From positions 1-50,063 of the forward strand of contig USAK01000012.1 in assembly GCA_900552565.1 (NCBI GenBank): a stretch of DNA of 50,063 bases, written 5' to 3'. The stretch is from an uncultured Selenomonas sp. Lineage in GTDB: Bacteria; Bacillota; Negativicutes; Selenomonadales; Selenomonadaceae. Shown here one piece after another: positions 26,025 to 34,852 of the stretch. The notes beneath the pieces are model-generated. The model was not told where the DNA came from. It made no database searches and worked only from the letters and a program-made list of their open reading frames with translations. Numbering within the stretch: position 1 is the stretch's first letter; every line of letters starts with the position of its first letter. A program made the translations under genes and the position numbers.

Positions 26025-26897
26025 TCAGCCCCTCCCCTCTGACTTCTGCTCATTTCCTTCTTGATAATACGTCAGGACTGCCCCGATGAGCTCTTCGTCC
26101 GTAAGGATGTCCCGCGGCAGCGGCAGTCCGTCGCGGCGCAGCTCCAATCCAAGCTCTGCCGCAAGCGGCACGTCGAGGCCGAGCCCCTTGAGTTTTTCCG
26201 TCTGGGCGAAGACCGCGCGCGGCGTGCCGTCCATGACGACATGGCCGTGATCCATGACGAGCACGCGGTCAGCGGCCACGGCTTCTTCCATGAAGTGCGT
26301 GATATGGACAATCGTGATGCCGCGTTCTTTGTGCAGGCGTTCGATGGTCTCCATGACTTCCGCGCGGCCCTGCGGGTCGAGCATGGCCGTCGGTTCATCG
26401 AGCACGAGGCATTTTGTCTTCATCGCTAGAGCCCCGGCGATGGCCACGCGCTGCTTCTGGCCGCCGGACAAAAGATGCGGCGCAAATTTGCGGTAATGCG
26501 TCATGTGGACACTCTCCAGCGCCTCGTGTACCGACTCGCGGATTTCCTCCGGCGGCATGCCGAGGTTCTCAGGGCCAAATGCCACATCATCCTCGACGAT
26601 GGCCGCAATGAGCTGGTTGTCGGGGTTCTGGAACACCATGCCGACCTGCTGACGAATCTTCCAGAGTTCGCCCTCATCCACCGTATCCATGCCGGCCACG
26701 CGGCAACTGCCCGACGACGGCAGCAAAAGCGCATTGAGATGCTTCGCGAGCGTCGACTTGCCGGAGCCATTTGCGCCGAGGATGACGACAAACTCCCCTG
26801 CCTCAATCTGCAGCGTGATATCATCGAGTGCCCTGCGTTCCTGCTCCGCCCCCGCATGGTAGTCATGCGAAAGATGCTCGAGCTCGATAAAGGCCAT
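26025..26897 (-). CDS. ecfA1: ECF transporter ATPase EcfA1
   Basis: 290 residues from the ATG at 26897, with GGGGGG just upstream; the ORF extends 13 codons further but without a site. Walker [10 protein letters not shown] (41-49), Q-loop FQNPDNQL, signature LSGGQKQR (143-150), Walker [14 protein letters not shown], switch His in HITHF. First gene of the ecf-truA operon. Its promoter (26935-26963) lies between it and the remains of the rplQ terminator, so the transposon insertion should not silence it. Confidence 0.95.
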   Translation of the reverse strand: MAFIELEHLSHDYHAGAEQERRALDDITLQIEAGEFVVILGANGSGKSTLAKHLNALLLPSSGSCRVAGMDTVDEGELWKIRQQVGMVFQNPDNQLIAAIVEDDVAFGPENLGMPPEEIRESVHEALESVHMTHYRKFAPHLLSGGQKQRVAIAGALAMKTKCLVLDEPTAMLDPQGRAEVMETIERLHKERGITIVHITHFMEEAVAADRVLVMDHGHVVMDGTPRAVFAQTEKLKGLGLDVPLAAELGLELRRDGLPLPRDILTDEELIGAVLTYYQEGNEQKSEGRG

Positions 26898-26934
26898 AGT
26901 TTTCCCCCCTGAACATAATTTCTGCAACGGTCTC

Positions 26935-26963
26935 ATTATACCGCAGATATATGGTCAACACAA
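26935..26963 (-). promoter_or_regulatory. Promoter of the ecf-truA operon
   Basis: Minus strand: -35 TTGTGT (26963-26958), 17-nt spacer, -10 TATAAT (26940-26935). GTCAAC and GTTGAC half-sites 16 nt apart flank the upstream part and could be an operator. Confidence 0.55.
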
Positions 26964-27026
26964 ATAATAAAATCAGTTGACAAGAATAGCTGAGTTTCTC
27001 TGCCCACCAACCGGTAAAAAGAGCAG

Positions 27027-27049
27027 AAAAAAAGACCGCCTGCAAAGGC
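27027..27049 (-). terminator. Left half of the split rplQ terminator, with target duplication
   Basis: 27030-27043 (AAAAGACCGCCTGC) is one arm of a hairpin whose other arm now lies at 32036-32049. Joined without the transposon, the arms pair at all 14 positions (two G-T) around an AAAG loop. On the minus strand T7 follows (27033-27027). CCTGCAAAGGC at 27039-27049 is the left target-site duplication. Confidence 0.8.
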
Positions 27050-27137
27050 CAATGTCATTAAGTTAAGCGGGGAAAATTTCATTTTCCCGCTTGCTTATCA
27101 GACATCGACCAGTTTCCGTTAAGTTAAGACCGTCCGA

Positions 27138-27188
27138 TAGGAAAAGACACCCGAAATCCGGTAGATACCGGCGCTCGAGTGTCTTTTT
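27138..27188 (-). terminator. Transposase terminator and left-end hairpins
   Basis: AAAAGACAC...GTGTCTTTT arms enclose a CCGGTA-GA-TACCGG hairpin, and minus-strand T follows. A further hairpin GCGGG(G)AAAAT/ATTTTCCCGC (27067-27090) abuts the left inverted repeat, and a second copy of GTTAAGTTAAG lies at 27118-27128. Confidence 0.65.
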
Positions 27189-27260
27189 TGCCGTTTCTGA
27201 TGTAATTTTTCTGTTTTTGGACATACCAATTAGCATAGGCTGGGTTCTTGATTTTTGAGT

Positions 27261-28616
27261 CTATGCTACGCGATATATGAAATTGACTGCCGACTGGGTC
27301 TTCATCTTGCGCTTGTCCGACCGGCCCTCGCGGACTGGCTCGACGTAGCGCAGGATTTCATCGAGCAGAAGAATGGCGGTTGCGATGCGCTCCCAGAAGA
27401 ACTTCTTACAGGAGTATGCCGACATGGCAAAATTGACCCGATATGTGTGTTTGCAGCCGCCTGCCTGTACTACGACGGCACAGGAAGTCATCCTCTCGCT
27501 GAAATTATACATAACCAAGGAGGCATAAATCTCTTGTAGAATGGAGTTTTCCTTGCGGGCATGGAAGTTCACCATACCGATGGCATATTTCAGATCCCTG
27601 AACGAGGTCTCGATGCCCCAGCGCATATTATAGAGTTCCTTGATGCGCTCTGCTGGAAAAGCGAACCTGTCCAGAGATGTGGCGATGGTCTCGTAGCGGT
27701 CTTCCGTTATCCTGAACCGCACGATGCGGATGGTCATCCGGTGCGGAGACTCGAAATCCCAGCACTGCGAAGATTTGATTTTGCCGAACTTCGATTTGCC
27801 GGGAATGTACTTGGCTGTCCGGTTCCTGTAAGCAATTTTATCCTCGTTGGTCTGGGTTGTCCTCAGCTCGATATGGATATCCGTATCGAGCTTTTTCATT
27901 GGAAGTGCCTTCACCTCGAGAATCCAGCTCTCCTTGACGCGGATCAGGTAGTCCAGCCCTTCCTTGCGATTGCAGTGCTCCATGAGGTTCATGGCTGCAT
28001 AGCCCCGGTCGCAGATGAGGATGCTCTTCTCGGGAAAGTCAAGGCTGTTTATCATATCGACAGCGGCCTGCGGCTCGTCGGTGCTGTTCACGCCCTTGAC
28101 GATGGCATCCACATACGTCTTGTTCATGAGGTCGTAGAATGCGCTGATGTGATACTGGTTGAAGCCGTCCGAATTGCTGCCGCCCCTTACATGCGTATCT
28201 GCATTATCGAGGTCGGTGGCTACCGTCACCTTGGTTCCGTCGCAGGCATAGAGATGATAGCCCATGTAGGTCTTGCTGTCGTGGCAGGCATTGTTGAACT
28301 GGTGCAGCATATACTTGAGTGCTTCGGGCTTAATCTTGCTCCGTTGCTGCACAAAGGCAGACTTGGTCGCAAATTCCTTGCTGCCCTCGAAGTAGTCGGA
28401 AATCTCCTTCTGGAGGGAGTTGCCGCCCATACCGAGGATGATGTGCAACATTCTCCCGAGGGGCAATGTGCGCTTCCGGGTGAAGTCCTTGCCGGGGTTG
28501 ACAACGAACTCGGCGGGGTTCTCTACGATGGCCGAGATAGTCTTGTCCAGAGCATGCTTCACCATGGCAGCCTTTCCGGCAGCTGCATCGCTGCCTTTGC
28601 GTGATACCTTCGCCAT
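27261..28616 (-). CDS. IS4-family DDE transposase
   Basis: 451 residues from the ATG at 28616, with GGGGAGGG 7 nt upstream (the longer ORF start at 28673 has no site). DDE residues: D126 in CDGTKV, D203 in CDRGYAAMN and E336 in the IS4 signature MRWGIETSFRDLK. The N-terminal 100 residues are helical and basic, as expected for end binding. It appears full length and intact. It is codirectional with the ribosomal operon; the terminator at 31951-31994 should block transcription entering from that side. Confidence 0.92.
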   Translation of the reverse strand: MAKVSRKGSDAAAGKAAMVKHALDKTISAIVENPAEFVVNPGKDFTRKRTLPLGRMLHIILGMGGNSLQKEISDYFEGSKEFATKSAFVQQRSKIKPEALKYMLHQFNNACHDSKTYMGYHLYACDGTKVTVATDLDNADTHVRGGSNSDGFNQYHISAFYDLMNKTYVDAIVKGVNSTDEPQAAVDMINSLDFPEKSILICDRGYAAMNLMEHCNRKEGLDYLIRVKESWILEVKALPMKKLDTDIHIELRTTQTNEDKIAYRNRTAKYIPGKSKFGKIKSSQCWDFESPHRMTIRIVRFRITEDRYETIATSLDRFAFPAERIKELYNMRWGIETSFRDLKYAIGMVNFHARKENSILQEIYASLVMYNFSERMTSCAVVVQAGGCKHTYRVNFAMSAYSCKKFFWERIATAILLLDEILRYVEPVREGRSDKRKMKTQSAVNFIYRVA

Positions 28617-28966
28617 TTGCCAGCCCTCCCCTCGGAACCATTCCCTGCTCGTTCTGATGGTTTCATCATACACGAGAAGACTGGCCCGGCGGGCAAATCC
28701 GCGACCAGCGAAAAATGGCCAAAATGGGGCCGCAAAGCCTGTTTTTACTGGAAAAACAGGTAAAAAATTGTAGGGCTACTGTTCGAAAAGGGGCGGATGA
28801 AGGCAGTTGAATCAATATCTTGTGGTTGCTGGCAATAAGATATGGATATCTTGTATACTGATTCGTGACTGTAAGCCCGCTATCGGCATACGGTAATGCG
28901 CCTTGGTACATCTCATCTGCAACTCTGGCAGCAACAGATTCTCTCATGGTATCTTTGGTAGTTACG

Positions 28967-29006
28967 ATCATGGAAACTTGAGCAGCTCAAGTTTCCATGA
29001 TATACT
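28967..29006 (+). promoter_or_regulatory. Perfect 35-bp palindrome overlapping the R-M promoter
   Basis: Arms ATCATGGAAACTTGAGC (28967-28983) and the exact complement (28985-29001) flank one central A. The plus-strand promoter of the R-M gene lies in it: -35 TTGAGC (28978-28983), 17-nt spacer, -10 TATACT (29001-29006). A repressor on the palindrome would cover the whole promoter. Confidence 0.65.
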
Positions 29007-29045
29007 AATACCAGAATATCTACTTTGAGAGGAAGTGGCTGACCG

Positions 29046-31538
29046 ATGGCAAAGAAAGGTCCGGAGCACGAGCGTACACGCATCCCTACGCTGAAAGCAC
29101 TGATTAAGGCTGGCTGGAACAGGAAGCAGATTATCTGCCCGTCAGCGGATTCCGCTGATACCGAATGGAGGGTTCCAAAAACTCCTTCCGAGGCGACGAA
29201 AAGGGAGATGGGACGTTCGTTCGATTACTTCCCGGTTGACATAGCTATCTTTGACAGCATAGAGCATGCCGGTGAGTATGACCACCTATTTGGTATTATC
29301 GAGTGCAAGAAACCTGATGTAGAAGCTGGCGTAACCCAGCTTGAGACATATATGGGGCTTGAGCCCAGATGCCGCTTCGGCTTCTGGACGAACAGCGAGG
29401 ACACTGCCCTTGTTTATAAACTTGCTGACGGAACCTACGAGGTCGCAAAAGAGGCTTCCCTGCCGAAACCCAGCGACAACCTGCGCCGGGCTGGCAAGGA
29501 ACCGCTGACATACAACGACCTGGACACTCCCAACGCCGCGCAGCTTTCCATGCTCTTCTTGCGCCTGCTGGACACGATAGCTGCCAGCGACTCGGTTGCG
29601 ACACGCCCCGAGCAGCGTCTGAACGAGATTGCCAGCCTGCTCATCGTCAAACTTGAATCAGATAAGAGAGGCATCTCGCACAAGGACGAACCCCTGACGT
29701 TCCAGATACGGGAGACGGTAGAAGCAACAGCGGCCGCCATCAACGAGCTGTATCAGGACTACAAATCATTGCGACCGGAGCTGTTCCTCACTGATGATGC
29801 CGACGTTATCCGGCTGAACGACTGGACGATTCACTGGGCTGTTTCGGAGATGCAGGGGTTCAATTTCAACAAGTCTTCCCACACTGCATTTTCTAAAGCG
29901 TTCCAGATTTTCCGTACCGCCAATCTCAAAATCGGCGACGGACAGTATTTCACGCATCACAGGGTCATCGAGGCCGGTATCAGGATGCTCTGCATCGACG
30001 ACAGGGACAAGGTCATCGACCCCGCCTGCGGGACAGGCGGATTCCTCTACAAGGCTTACGAGGCTACATCGAAGTGCTATGGCGACGATATGGGCAGCCA
30101 GCCCGAAGCCCGCACATGGGCGCATGACAGGTTGTTCGGAATAGACAGGGATTCCATAAACGTGAAGCTCACGAGGGCCCTCATGGTGGCTATCGGAGAT
30201 GGCTCTGCCCATGTGTATATCGGTGACTCCATCCGCACAGCGAAATGGGATTCGGAATACCCTACCATGAAGCTGGAAGCCATGAACGAGGAAAGTTTCA
30301 CGGTCGTAGTTACGAATCCGCCTTTCGGAAAGCAGCTACGCATATCAGCCAGTGATGCCAGGCTGGGCCAATACACGATATGCAGGCACACCCCTGGAGG
30401 TGACGACAGCGAGAACTACGCCAGCACCGAGATTGGCATCGTATTCGTCGAGCTCGCCTACCGCTTGCTGAAGAAGGGCGGACGTCTCGGCATCGTCCTG
30501 CCTGAGACCTATTTCTTCTCGAAATCCTACACATGGTTCCGCAAGTGGCTCAAGGAGCGGTTCATCCTGCGAGGCGTGATGAACATCCCTATGGAGGCTT
30601 TTCAGGAGTTCTGCCGTGCCAAGACCAATTTCTATGTGTTGCAGAAGGTTGGCAAGCCTACTGTCTCCGTCCATGTTCCCAAGTGGTTCAGGAACGGCGA
30701 GTGCTGGGTCTCCTTCGCCCCTACTATCGGCATCAACAAAGATGGTTATGACCTGTACGTTGTAGACGAAGACGGTAATCGTGGCAAGGAAATCGATGAC
30801 CGTGCATTGGCAGATGTAGTCTCCATGCTGGAGGGCAGAGATACTGACACCTCTGGGTTTGTCAAAATGGATGGAGCAGACTATCTTGGTGTTCCCCAGT
30901 ATTGCGACCGTTCGACCGAGGCGACCATCCGACGCCTTGTCAGCCAGAAACTGCCTAGGTTCAAGCTGGAGCGAATCGGCACGCTCATCGAACAGGGCAA
31001 AGTCAATGTCCGCATAGGGCATGGCAGCCCATCAGCGGATGTCCGTAACGGTGGAATACCCTATATCAAGGTATCTGACCTTCGTGCAGGGCTTGTCAAC
31101 GTCAACAGCACGAACCTCGTGCCGTATGGAGTGGCACAACGCATGTGGCATGGCGATACAAGCGGATTGCAGCCGTACTCCGTTATCACTCCCAGCCGTG
31201 CCAGTAGCAACATCGGCGAGCCTGTCATGCTCCTTCCCCAGCAGGTCGATGTCGTCATCACGAAGGAAGTCCTGATATTCACAGTAGGAGAAAAGGCCGA
31301 CTTCGACAATTTCTATCTGATGTGGGCTTTGGATTTGCAGCCAGTGAAAGACGAGTGGAAGCGAATCATCTTCATGCAGACCAATAGGGAGGATGTTGGT
31401 GATAGATACAAGGACATCCTCATCCCTGTACCTGCCAATACAGAGGATGGCGTAGCTGTTTCTGAATCATATCGTTCGTACTATACGAAGCTGGCAGCAC
31501 TGAAAGACTCCTTCAACCACGAGCGAGTAACCTTATAA
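29046..31538 (+). CDS. Single-chain restriction-modification enzyme (nuclease-N6-methylase-specificity fusion, type IIG-like)
   Basis: 830 residues, ATG at 29046 after GAGGAAG. Residues about 1-130 form an HsdR-N-like PD-(D/E)XK nuclease domain: D65 in VDIAIF and E86-x-K88 in IIECKKP. A helical linker follows, then an HsdM-type adenine methylase (about 270-560) with GQYFTHH, motif I DPACGTGGF (325-333) and motif IV NPPFG (424-428). From about 650 there is one HsdS-like target-recognition domain (GGIPYIKVSDLRAGLVN). No helicase/translocase domain exists, so it is not a type I R subunit. It is built like type IIG enzymes with cutting, methylation and recognition in one chain. Codon choice (many AGA/AGG, ATA) differs from the flanking ribosomal genes. 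Recognition site unknown. Confidence 0.85.
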   Translation: MAKKGPEHERTRIPTLKALIKAGWNRKQIICPSADSADTEWRVPKTPSEATKREMGRSFDYFPVDIAIFDSIEHAGEYDHLFGIIECKKPDVEAGVTQLETYMGLEPRCRFGFWTNSEDTALVYKLADGTYEVAKEASLPKPSDNLRRAGKEPLTYNDLDTPNAAQLSMLFLRLLDTIAASDSVATRPEQRLNEIASLLIVKLESDKRGISHKDEPLTFQIRETVEATAAAINELYQDYKSLRPELFLTDDADVIRLNDWTIHWAVSEMQGFNFNKSSHTAFSKAFQIFRTANLKIGDGQYFTHHRVIEAGIRMLCIDDRDKVIDPACGTGGFLYKAYEATSKCYGDDMGSQPEARTWAHDRLFGIDRDSINVKLTRALMVAIGDGSAHVYIGDSIRTAKWDSEYPTMKLEAMNEESFTVVVTNPPFGKQLRISASDARLGQYTICRHTPGGDDSENYASTEIGIVFVELAYRLLKKGGRLGIVLPETYFFSKSYTWFRKWLKERFILRGVMNIPMEAFQEFCRAKTNFYVLQKVGKPTVSVHVPKWFRNGECWVSFAPTIGINKDGYDLYVVDEDGNRGKEIDDRALADVVSMLEGRDTDTSGFVKMDGADYLGVPQYCDRSTEATIRRLVSQKLPRFKLERIGTLIEQGKVNVRIGHGSPSADVRNGGIPYIKVSDLRAGLVNVNSTNLVPYGVAQRMWHGDTSGLQPYSVITPSRASSNIGEPVMLLPQQVDVVITKEVLIFTVGEKADFDNFYLMWALDLQPVKDEWKRIIFMQTNREDVGDRYKDILIPVPANTEDGVAVSESYRSYYTKLAALKDSFNHERVTL

Positions 31539-31550
31539 GCACAATGATGA

Positions 31551-31859
31551 GCCCCGTCAGCGGCACGATTGGCTGGCGTGTTCTATCGCCCTGATTCCAA
31601 GTCGATGATCAACTTCTCGGGTTCCATCGGTGCTAATGACAACATGGTCGGCTTCGGATACTCTCAGCGGTTCGGTGAGGTATCTGGATTCGATGGAATG
31701 ACGGATGAGGAGCTGAAGAATGCACTTTCCGAGATGTCTGGCAATATGAAAACTGTCAAGCAGGAGAACATTGCTCTAAAAGAGCAACTTGCTGAGATGA
31801 ATTCCCGGATGGAAGCTCTGACCGCAAGGCTGGATTCCCTTAGTCCCGCCACCAAATAA
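31551..31859 (+). pseudogene. 3' fragment of a YadA-type trimeric autotransporter adhesin
   Basis: The open frame from 31551 (after a stop) reads ...LAGVFYRPDSKSMINFSG and GANDNMVGFGYSQRFG, the last strands of a YadA-like membrane anchor, then an unusual extension of about 50 residues that is coiled-coil-like (MKTVKQENIALKEQLAEMNSRME). The head, stalk and first barrel strands are absent and no ribosome-binding site precedes it, so it should not yield a working adhesin. It begins 13 nt after the R-M stop. It is followed by its own terminator (31875-31908), so a piece of chromosomal gene with its terminator was captured in the element. Confidence 0.65.
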
Positions 31860-31874
31860 ATCATATCCCATACC

Positions 31875-31908
31875 AAAGGGCAGTCTCCCGAAACGGAGGC
31901 TGCCCTTT
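31875..31908. terminator. Terminator after the adhesin fragment
   Basis: AAAGGGCAG and CTGCCCTTT arms with an inner CTCC/GGAG pairing. It would also end R-M transcripts. Confidence 0.8.
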
Positions 31909-31950
31909 GTGCCCGTGCCTGATGGACAAAACATGGTCATTTTTCAATAA

Positions 31951-31994
31951 AAAAGCCACCCTACTTTTCGAAAAAATCGTCGTAGGGTGGTTTT
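31951..31994. terminator. Right-end terminator of the transposon
   Basis: CCACCCTAC (31956-31964) pairs with GTAGGGTGG (31982-31990), flanked by A and T runs. On the minus strand CTTTTTT follows, so transcripts entering from rplQ are stopped 30-60 nt inside the element. Confidence 0.75.
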
Positions 31995-32026
31995 CGATGC
32001 CAAAAAGCCTTAACTTAATGACATTG

Positions 32027-32049
32027 CCTGCAAAGGCAGACAGTCTTTT
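32027..32049 (-). terminator. Right half of the split rplQ terminator, with target duplication
   Basis: CCTGCAAAGGC (32027-32037) is the right target duplication. GCAGACAGTCTTTT (32036-32049) is the second arm of the original 14-bp terminator stem. Only a short CTGC/GCAG stem without a T-run remains here, so rplQ transcripts lose their native terminator. Confidence 0.8.
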
Positions 32050-32065
32050 AAGATTCCGTATCAGA

Positions 32066-32404
32066 TTATACGAGCTCGATGATAACCATCGGAGCAGCGT
32101 CGCCGCGGCGAACGCCGAGCTTCAGGATACGCGTGTAACCGCCCTGGCGGTCAGCGTACTTGCCTGCGATCTCATCGAAAAGCTTTCTTACTACATCTTC
32201 ATCAGCCAGCTCAGCGATTGCCTGGCGACGAGCGTTGAGATCACCGCGCTTTGCGAGCGTGATGAGATTCTCAGCGAACTTGCGGAGCTCTTTTGCCTTA
32301 GCTTCCGTCGTCTCAATGCGGCCATATCTGAAGAAGGAAGTGAGAATGCTCGTGAACAGCGCCTTGCGGGCTGCGGAGTTACGTCCTAATTTTCTGTAGC
32401 TCAT
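32066..32404 (-). CDS. rplQ: 50S ribosomal protein L17
   Basis: 112 residues, complete: [16 protein letters not shown] at the start and the [19 protein letters not shown] block near the end. It binds 23S rRNA near the exit tunnel rim. Last gene of the alpha operon, 18 nt after rpoA. The transposon lies 39 nt beyond its stop codon. Confidence 0.98.
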   Translation of the reverse strand: MSYRKLGRNSAARKALFTSILTSFFRYGRIETTEAKAKELRKFAENLITLAKRGDLNARRQAIAELADEDVVRKLFDEIAGKYADRQGGYTRILKLGVRRGDAAPMVIIELV

Positions 32405-32422
32405 TGATTTCCCTCTTTCCTG

Positions 32423-33382
32423 TCAGTCGTTGTTTTTCTTGAGCGTTAAACCGAGTTCCTCGAGCTTTTTCTTGACTTCCTCAAGAGATTTGCGTCCGAG
32501 GTTGCGGACCTTCATCATGTCGTCTTCCGTCTTCTCAGCAAGGTCAGCGACCGTGTTGATATTGGCGCGCTTGAGACAGTTGAAGGAACGTACGGAGAGG
32601 TCGAGGTCTTCAATGGTCATGTCGAGGACCTTCGAAGAATTATCCTCTTCCTCCTCAGGGAAGGATGCTTCCTCTTCCTCCTCCTCTTCCGGCAGGCCGT
32701 CCATGTTCTGGAACAGCTTAAGGTGCATGACAAGGATGCCAGCGGCCTTGCTGACGGCCTCTTCCGGACGAAGCGAACCATCGGTCCAGACTTCGAGGAT
32801 CAGGCGGTCATAGTCCGTGACATTGCCTACACGCGTATCCTGTACCGTGTAGTTCACGCGCTTTACCGGGGAGAAGATGGAGTCGATTGGAATGACACCA
32901 ATCGTGTCGTCCGGCTTCTTGTTCTTGTCAGCCGGAACGTAGCCACGGCCACGCTCGACAGTCATCTCAATCTTGAGCTTGCCGTCTTCGTTGACCGTTG
33001 CAATGTGGAGGTCCGGGTTAAGGATCTCGATGTCGGCATCACAAATGATGTCGGCAGCCGTTACCTCTTTTTCTCCCTCAACATCGATGCGGATGATTCG
33101 CGGCTCGTTGCCTGACATCTTGAGGCAGAGCTCTTTGAGGTTGAGGACGATGTTCGTCACATCATCCCGGACGCCCGGAATCGTGGAGAACTCATGGAGT
33201 ACGCCATCGATTCGGATGGAGGTAATCGCAGCACCTTCGAGGGAAGACAGCAACATGCGGCGCAGGCTGTTGCCGAACGTCGTGCCGTAGCCACGCTCGA
33301 GCGGCTCGCAGACAAACTTGCCATAGCGATTGTCTTCACTGATTTCCGCAATTTCAATTTTCGGTTTCTCGATGTCTATCAT
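32423..33382 (-). CDS. rpoA: RNA polymerase alpha subunit
   Basis: 319 residues. The assembly domain (about 1-230) has the [18 protein letters not shown] motif. An unusually acidic linker ([15 protein letters not shown], near 240-255) leads to the C-terminal domain ([22 protein letters not shown]) that contacts UP elements and activators. The acid-rich linker is a local feature. 49 nt after rpsD. Confidence 0.98.
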   Translation of the reverse strand: MIDIEKPKIEIAEISEDNRYGKFVCEPLERGYGTTFGNSLRRMLLSSLEGAAITSIRIDGVLHEFSTIPGVRDDVTNIVLNLKELCLKMSGNEPRIIRIDVEGEKEVTAADIICDADIEILNPDLHIATVNEDGKLKIEMTVERGRGYVPADKNKKPDDTIGVIPIDSIFSPVKRVNYTVQDTRVGNVTDYDRLILEVWTDGSLRPEEAVSKAAGILVMHLKLFQNMDGLPEEEEEEEASFPEEEEDNSSKVLDMTIEDLDLSVRSFNCLKRANINTVADLAEKTEDDMMKVRNLGRKSLEEVKKKLEELGLTLKKNND

Positions 33383-33431
33383 CTGGAATGAACCTCCTCA
33401 ATAACACTATGCGCACAGGCACAAATATTCA

Positions 33432-34025
33432 TTATTTGGAGTACAACTCGACGATAGCCTGCTCATTGACAGGAACATCGATCTCGTCACGGTTCGGGAA
33501 ACGCGTTACCGTGCCCGTGAGGTTGGCCTGATCGGCCTGGAGCCATGCCGGAGCGGACAGTGCGTTGCTGGACTCCTTGAGCTCCTTGAAGAATGCGTTG
33601 CTCTGGCTCTTCTCAGCTACAGCGATGACGTCGCCTGCATTTACGAGTGCGGACGGGATATCAACGCGCTTGCCGTTGACCGTGAAATGGCCATGACGGA
33701 CGAGCTGACGGGCCTGACGGCGCGTATTAGCGAGGCCAAGGCGGTAAACGACATTGTCGAGACGGCGCTCGAGAAGGCCGAGGAGGTTTTCACCCGTAAC
33801 GCCCTGCATCTTCTTCGCTTTATCATAGTATCCACGGAACTGCTTCTCAAGCACACCGTAGATGAACTTTGCTTTCTGCTTTTCTTTCAGCTGCGTGCCA
33901 TACTCGGAAACCTTACGGTTCGTGCGGCGGAGCTGACGTTTCGATTCTTTGGAACGACCAATAACAGCCGGCTCGATGCCAAGTGCACGGCATCTCTTCA
34001 GGGCTGGTACTCTATCAATTGCCAT
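33432..34025 (-). CDS. rpsD: 30S ribosomal protein S4
   Basis: 197 residues, the zinc-less form (no Cys cluster near the N-terminus; [11 protein letters not shown] instead). The S4 RNA-binding domain is at about 90-155 ([27 protein letters not shown]). Nucleates 30S assembly and is a known operon autoregulator in other bacteria. In the alpha operon, between rpsK and rpoA. Confidence 0.97.
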   Translation of the reverse strand: MAIDRVPALKRCRALGIEPAVIGRSKESKRQLRRTNRKVSEYGTQLKEKQKAKFIYGVLEKQFRGYYDKAKKMQGVTGENLLGLLERRLDNVVYRLGLANTRRQARQLVRHGHFTVNGKRVDIPSALVNAGDVIAVAEKSQSNAFFKELKESSNALSAPAWLQADQANLTGTVTRFPNRDEIDVPVNEQAIVELYSK

Positions 34026-34044
34026 CGGTTAAATGCACCTCCTA

Positions 34045-34437
34045 TTATACTCTTCTACGCTTCGGCGGACGGCATCCGTTATGCGGAATCGGAGTAACAT
34101 CTTTGATCATGTTAACTTCGAGGCCCGTTGCCTGCAGGGAACGGATTGCGGCTTCACGGCCGGCACCAGGACCCTTGACGTAAACTTCGACCTGCTTGAG
34201 GCCGTGTTCCATAGCTGCCTTTGCAGCCGTCTCAGCTGCCATCTGTGCAGCGAACGGCGTGCTCTTACGGGAGCCGCGGAAACCAAGGCCGCCTGCGCTG
34301 GCCCAGGAAAGTGCATTACCGCTCTTATCAGTGAGCGTAACGATTGTGTTGTTGAACGTAGAGCTGATATGTGCTACGCCATATTCAATGTTCTTACGAA
34401 CTTTTTTCTTCGTGCGAACTGCTTTCTTAACTGCCAC
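34045..34437 (-). CDS. rpsK: 30S ribosomal protein S11
   Basis: 130 residues. Typical core [39 protein letters not shown] and the C-terminal [18 protein letters not shown]. Lies in the 30S platform by the mRNA exit. 14 nt after rpsM, 19 nt before rpsD. Confidence 0.98.
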   Translation of the reverse strand: MAVKKAVRTKKKVRKNIEYGVAHISSTFNNTIVTLTDKSGNALSWASAGGLGFRGSRKSTPFAAQMAAETAAKAAMEHGLKQVEVYVKGPGAGREAAIRSLQATGLEVNMIKDVTPIPHNGCRPPKRRRV

Positions 34438-34451
34438 CAGTTAACCCTCCT

Positions 34452-34826
34452 TTATGCGTCCTTTTTCTTGCCTGCTACAGCCTTTTTCGGGCCTTTACGC
34501 GTACGGGCATTGTTCTTCGTGTTCTGTCCACGGACAGGAAGACCAAGACGGTGGCGACGACCACGGTAGCAGCCGATATCAACGAGTCTCTTGATGTTCA
34601 TCTGGCGCTCGCGGCGAAGGTCACCTTCGACCACGACGTTCTTATCGATGACATCACGAAGTTTTACAACTTCGTCCTCCGTGAGGTCTCGCGTACGAGT
34701 ATCCGGATTGATGCCAGTAGCTTTCAGGAGATCCTGAGAAGTCTTGAGACCAATACCAAAAATGTACGTCAAAGCAATTTCAATTCTCTTGTCACGGGGT
34801 AAATCTACACCGGCAATACGTGCCAT
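34452..34826 (-). CDS. rpsM: 30S ribosomal protein S13
   Basis: 124 residues. [26 protein letters not shown] start, and [25 protein letters not shown] near the basic tail that touches P-site tRNA. 26 nt after rpmJ. Confidence 0.98.
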   Translation of the reverse strand: MARIAGVDLPRDKRIEIALTYIFGIGLKTSQDLLKATGINPDTRTRDLTEDEVVKLRDVIDKNVVVEGDLRRERQMNIKRLVDIGCYRGRRHRLGLPVRGQNTKNNARTRKGPKKAVAGKKKDA

Positions 34827-34852
34827 TAATAAAGCACCTCCTTATTCATTCA

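Larger units (their letters stand above)
27050..32026. mobile_element. 4977-bp IS4-type transposon carrying a restriction-modification gene
   Basis: The ends are perfect 18-bp inverted repeats: CAATGTCATTAAGTTAAG at 27050-27067 and its complement at 32009-32026. An 11-bp direct repeat, CCTGCAAAGGC, flanks it (27039-27049 and 32027-32037); this length fits the IS4 family. Contents: transposase (minus), a one-chain R-M gene (plus), an adhesin fragment (plus) and terminators near both ends. It interrupts the terminator between rplQ and ecfA1, genes that are adjacent in most Firmicutes. Because repeats and duplication bracket the whole 5 kb, the unit moved as one. Confidence 0.88.

Noticed and set aside
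26023..26053. Upstream ATG start for ecfA2
   Set aside because: It would place the start 29 nt inside ecfA1 without a ribosome-binding site; the TTG at 26023 has a strong one.
28666..28971. 101-codon minus-strand ORF between the transposase and the R-M gene
   Set aside because: Considered as a controller gene for the R-M system. It lacks a ribosome-binding site, starts inside the palindrome, runs past the transposase start region and shows no helix-turn-helix pattern. It could still be a decayed gene.
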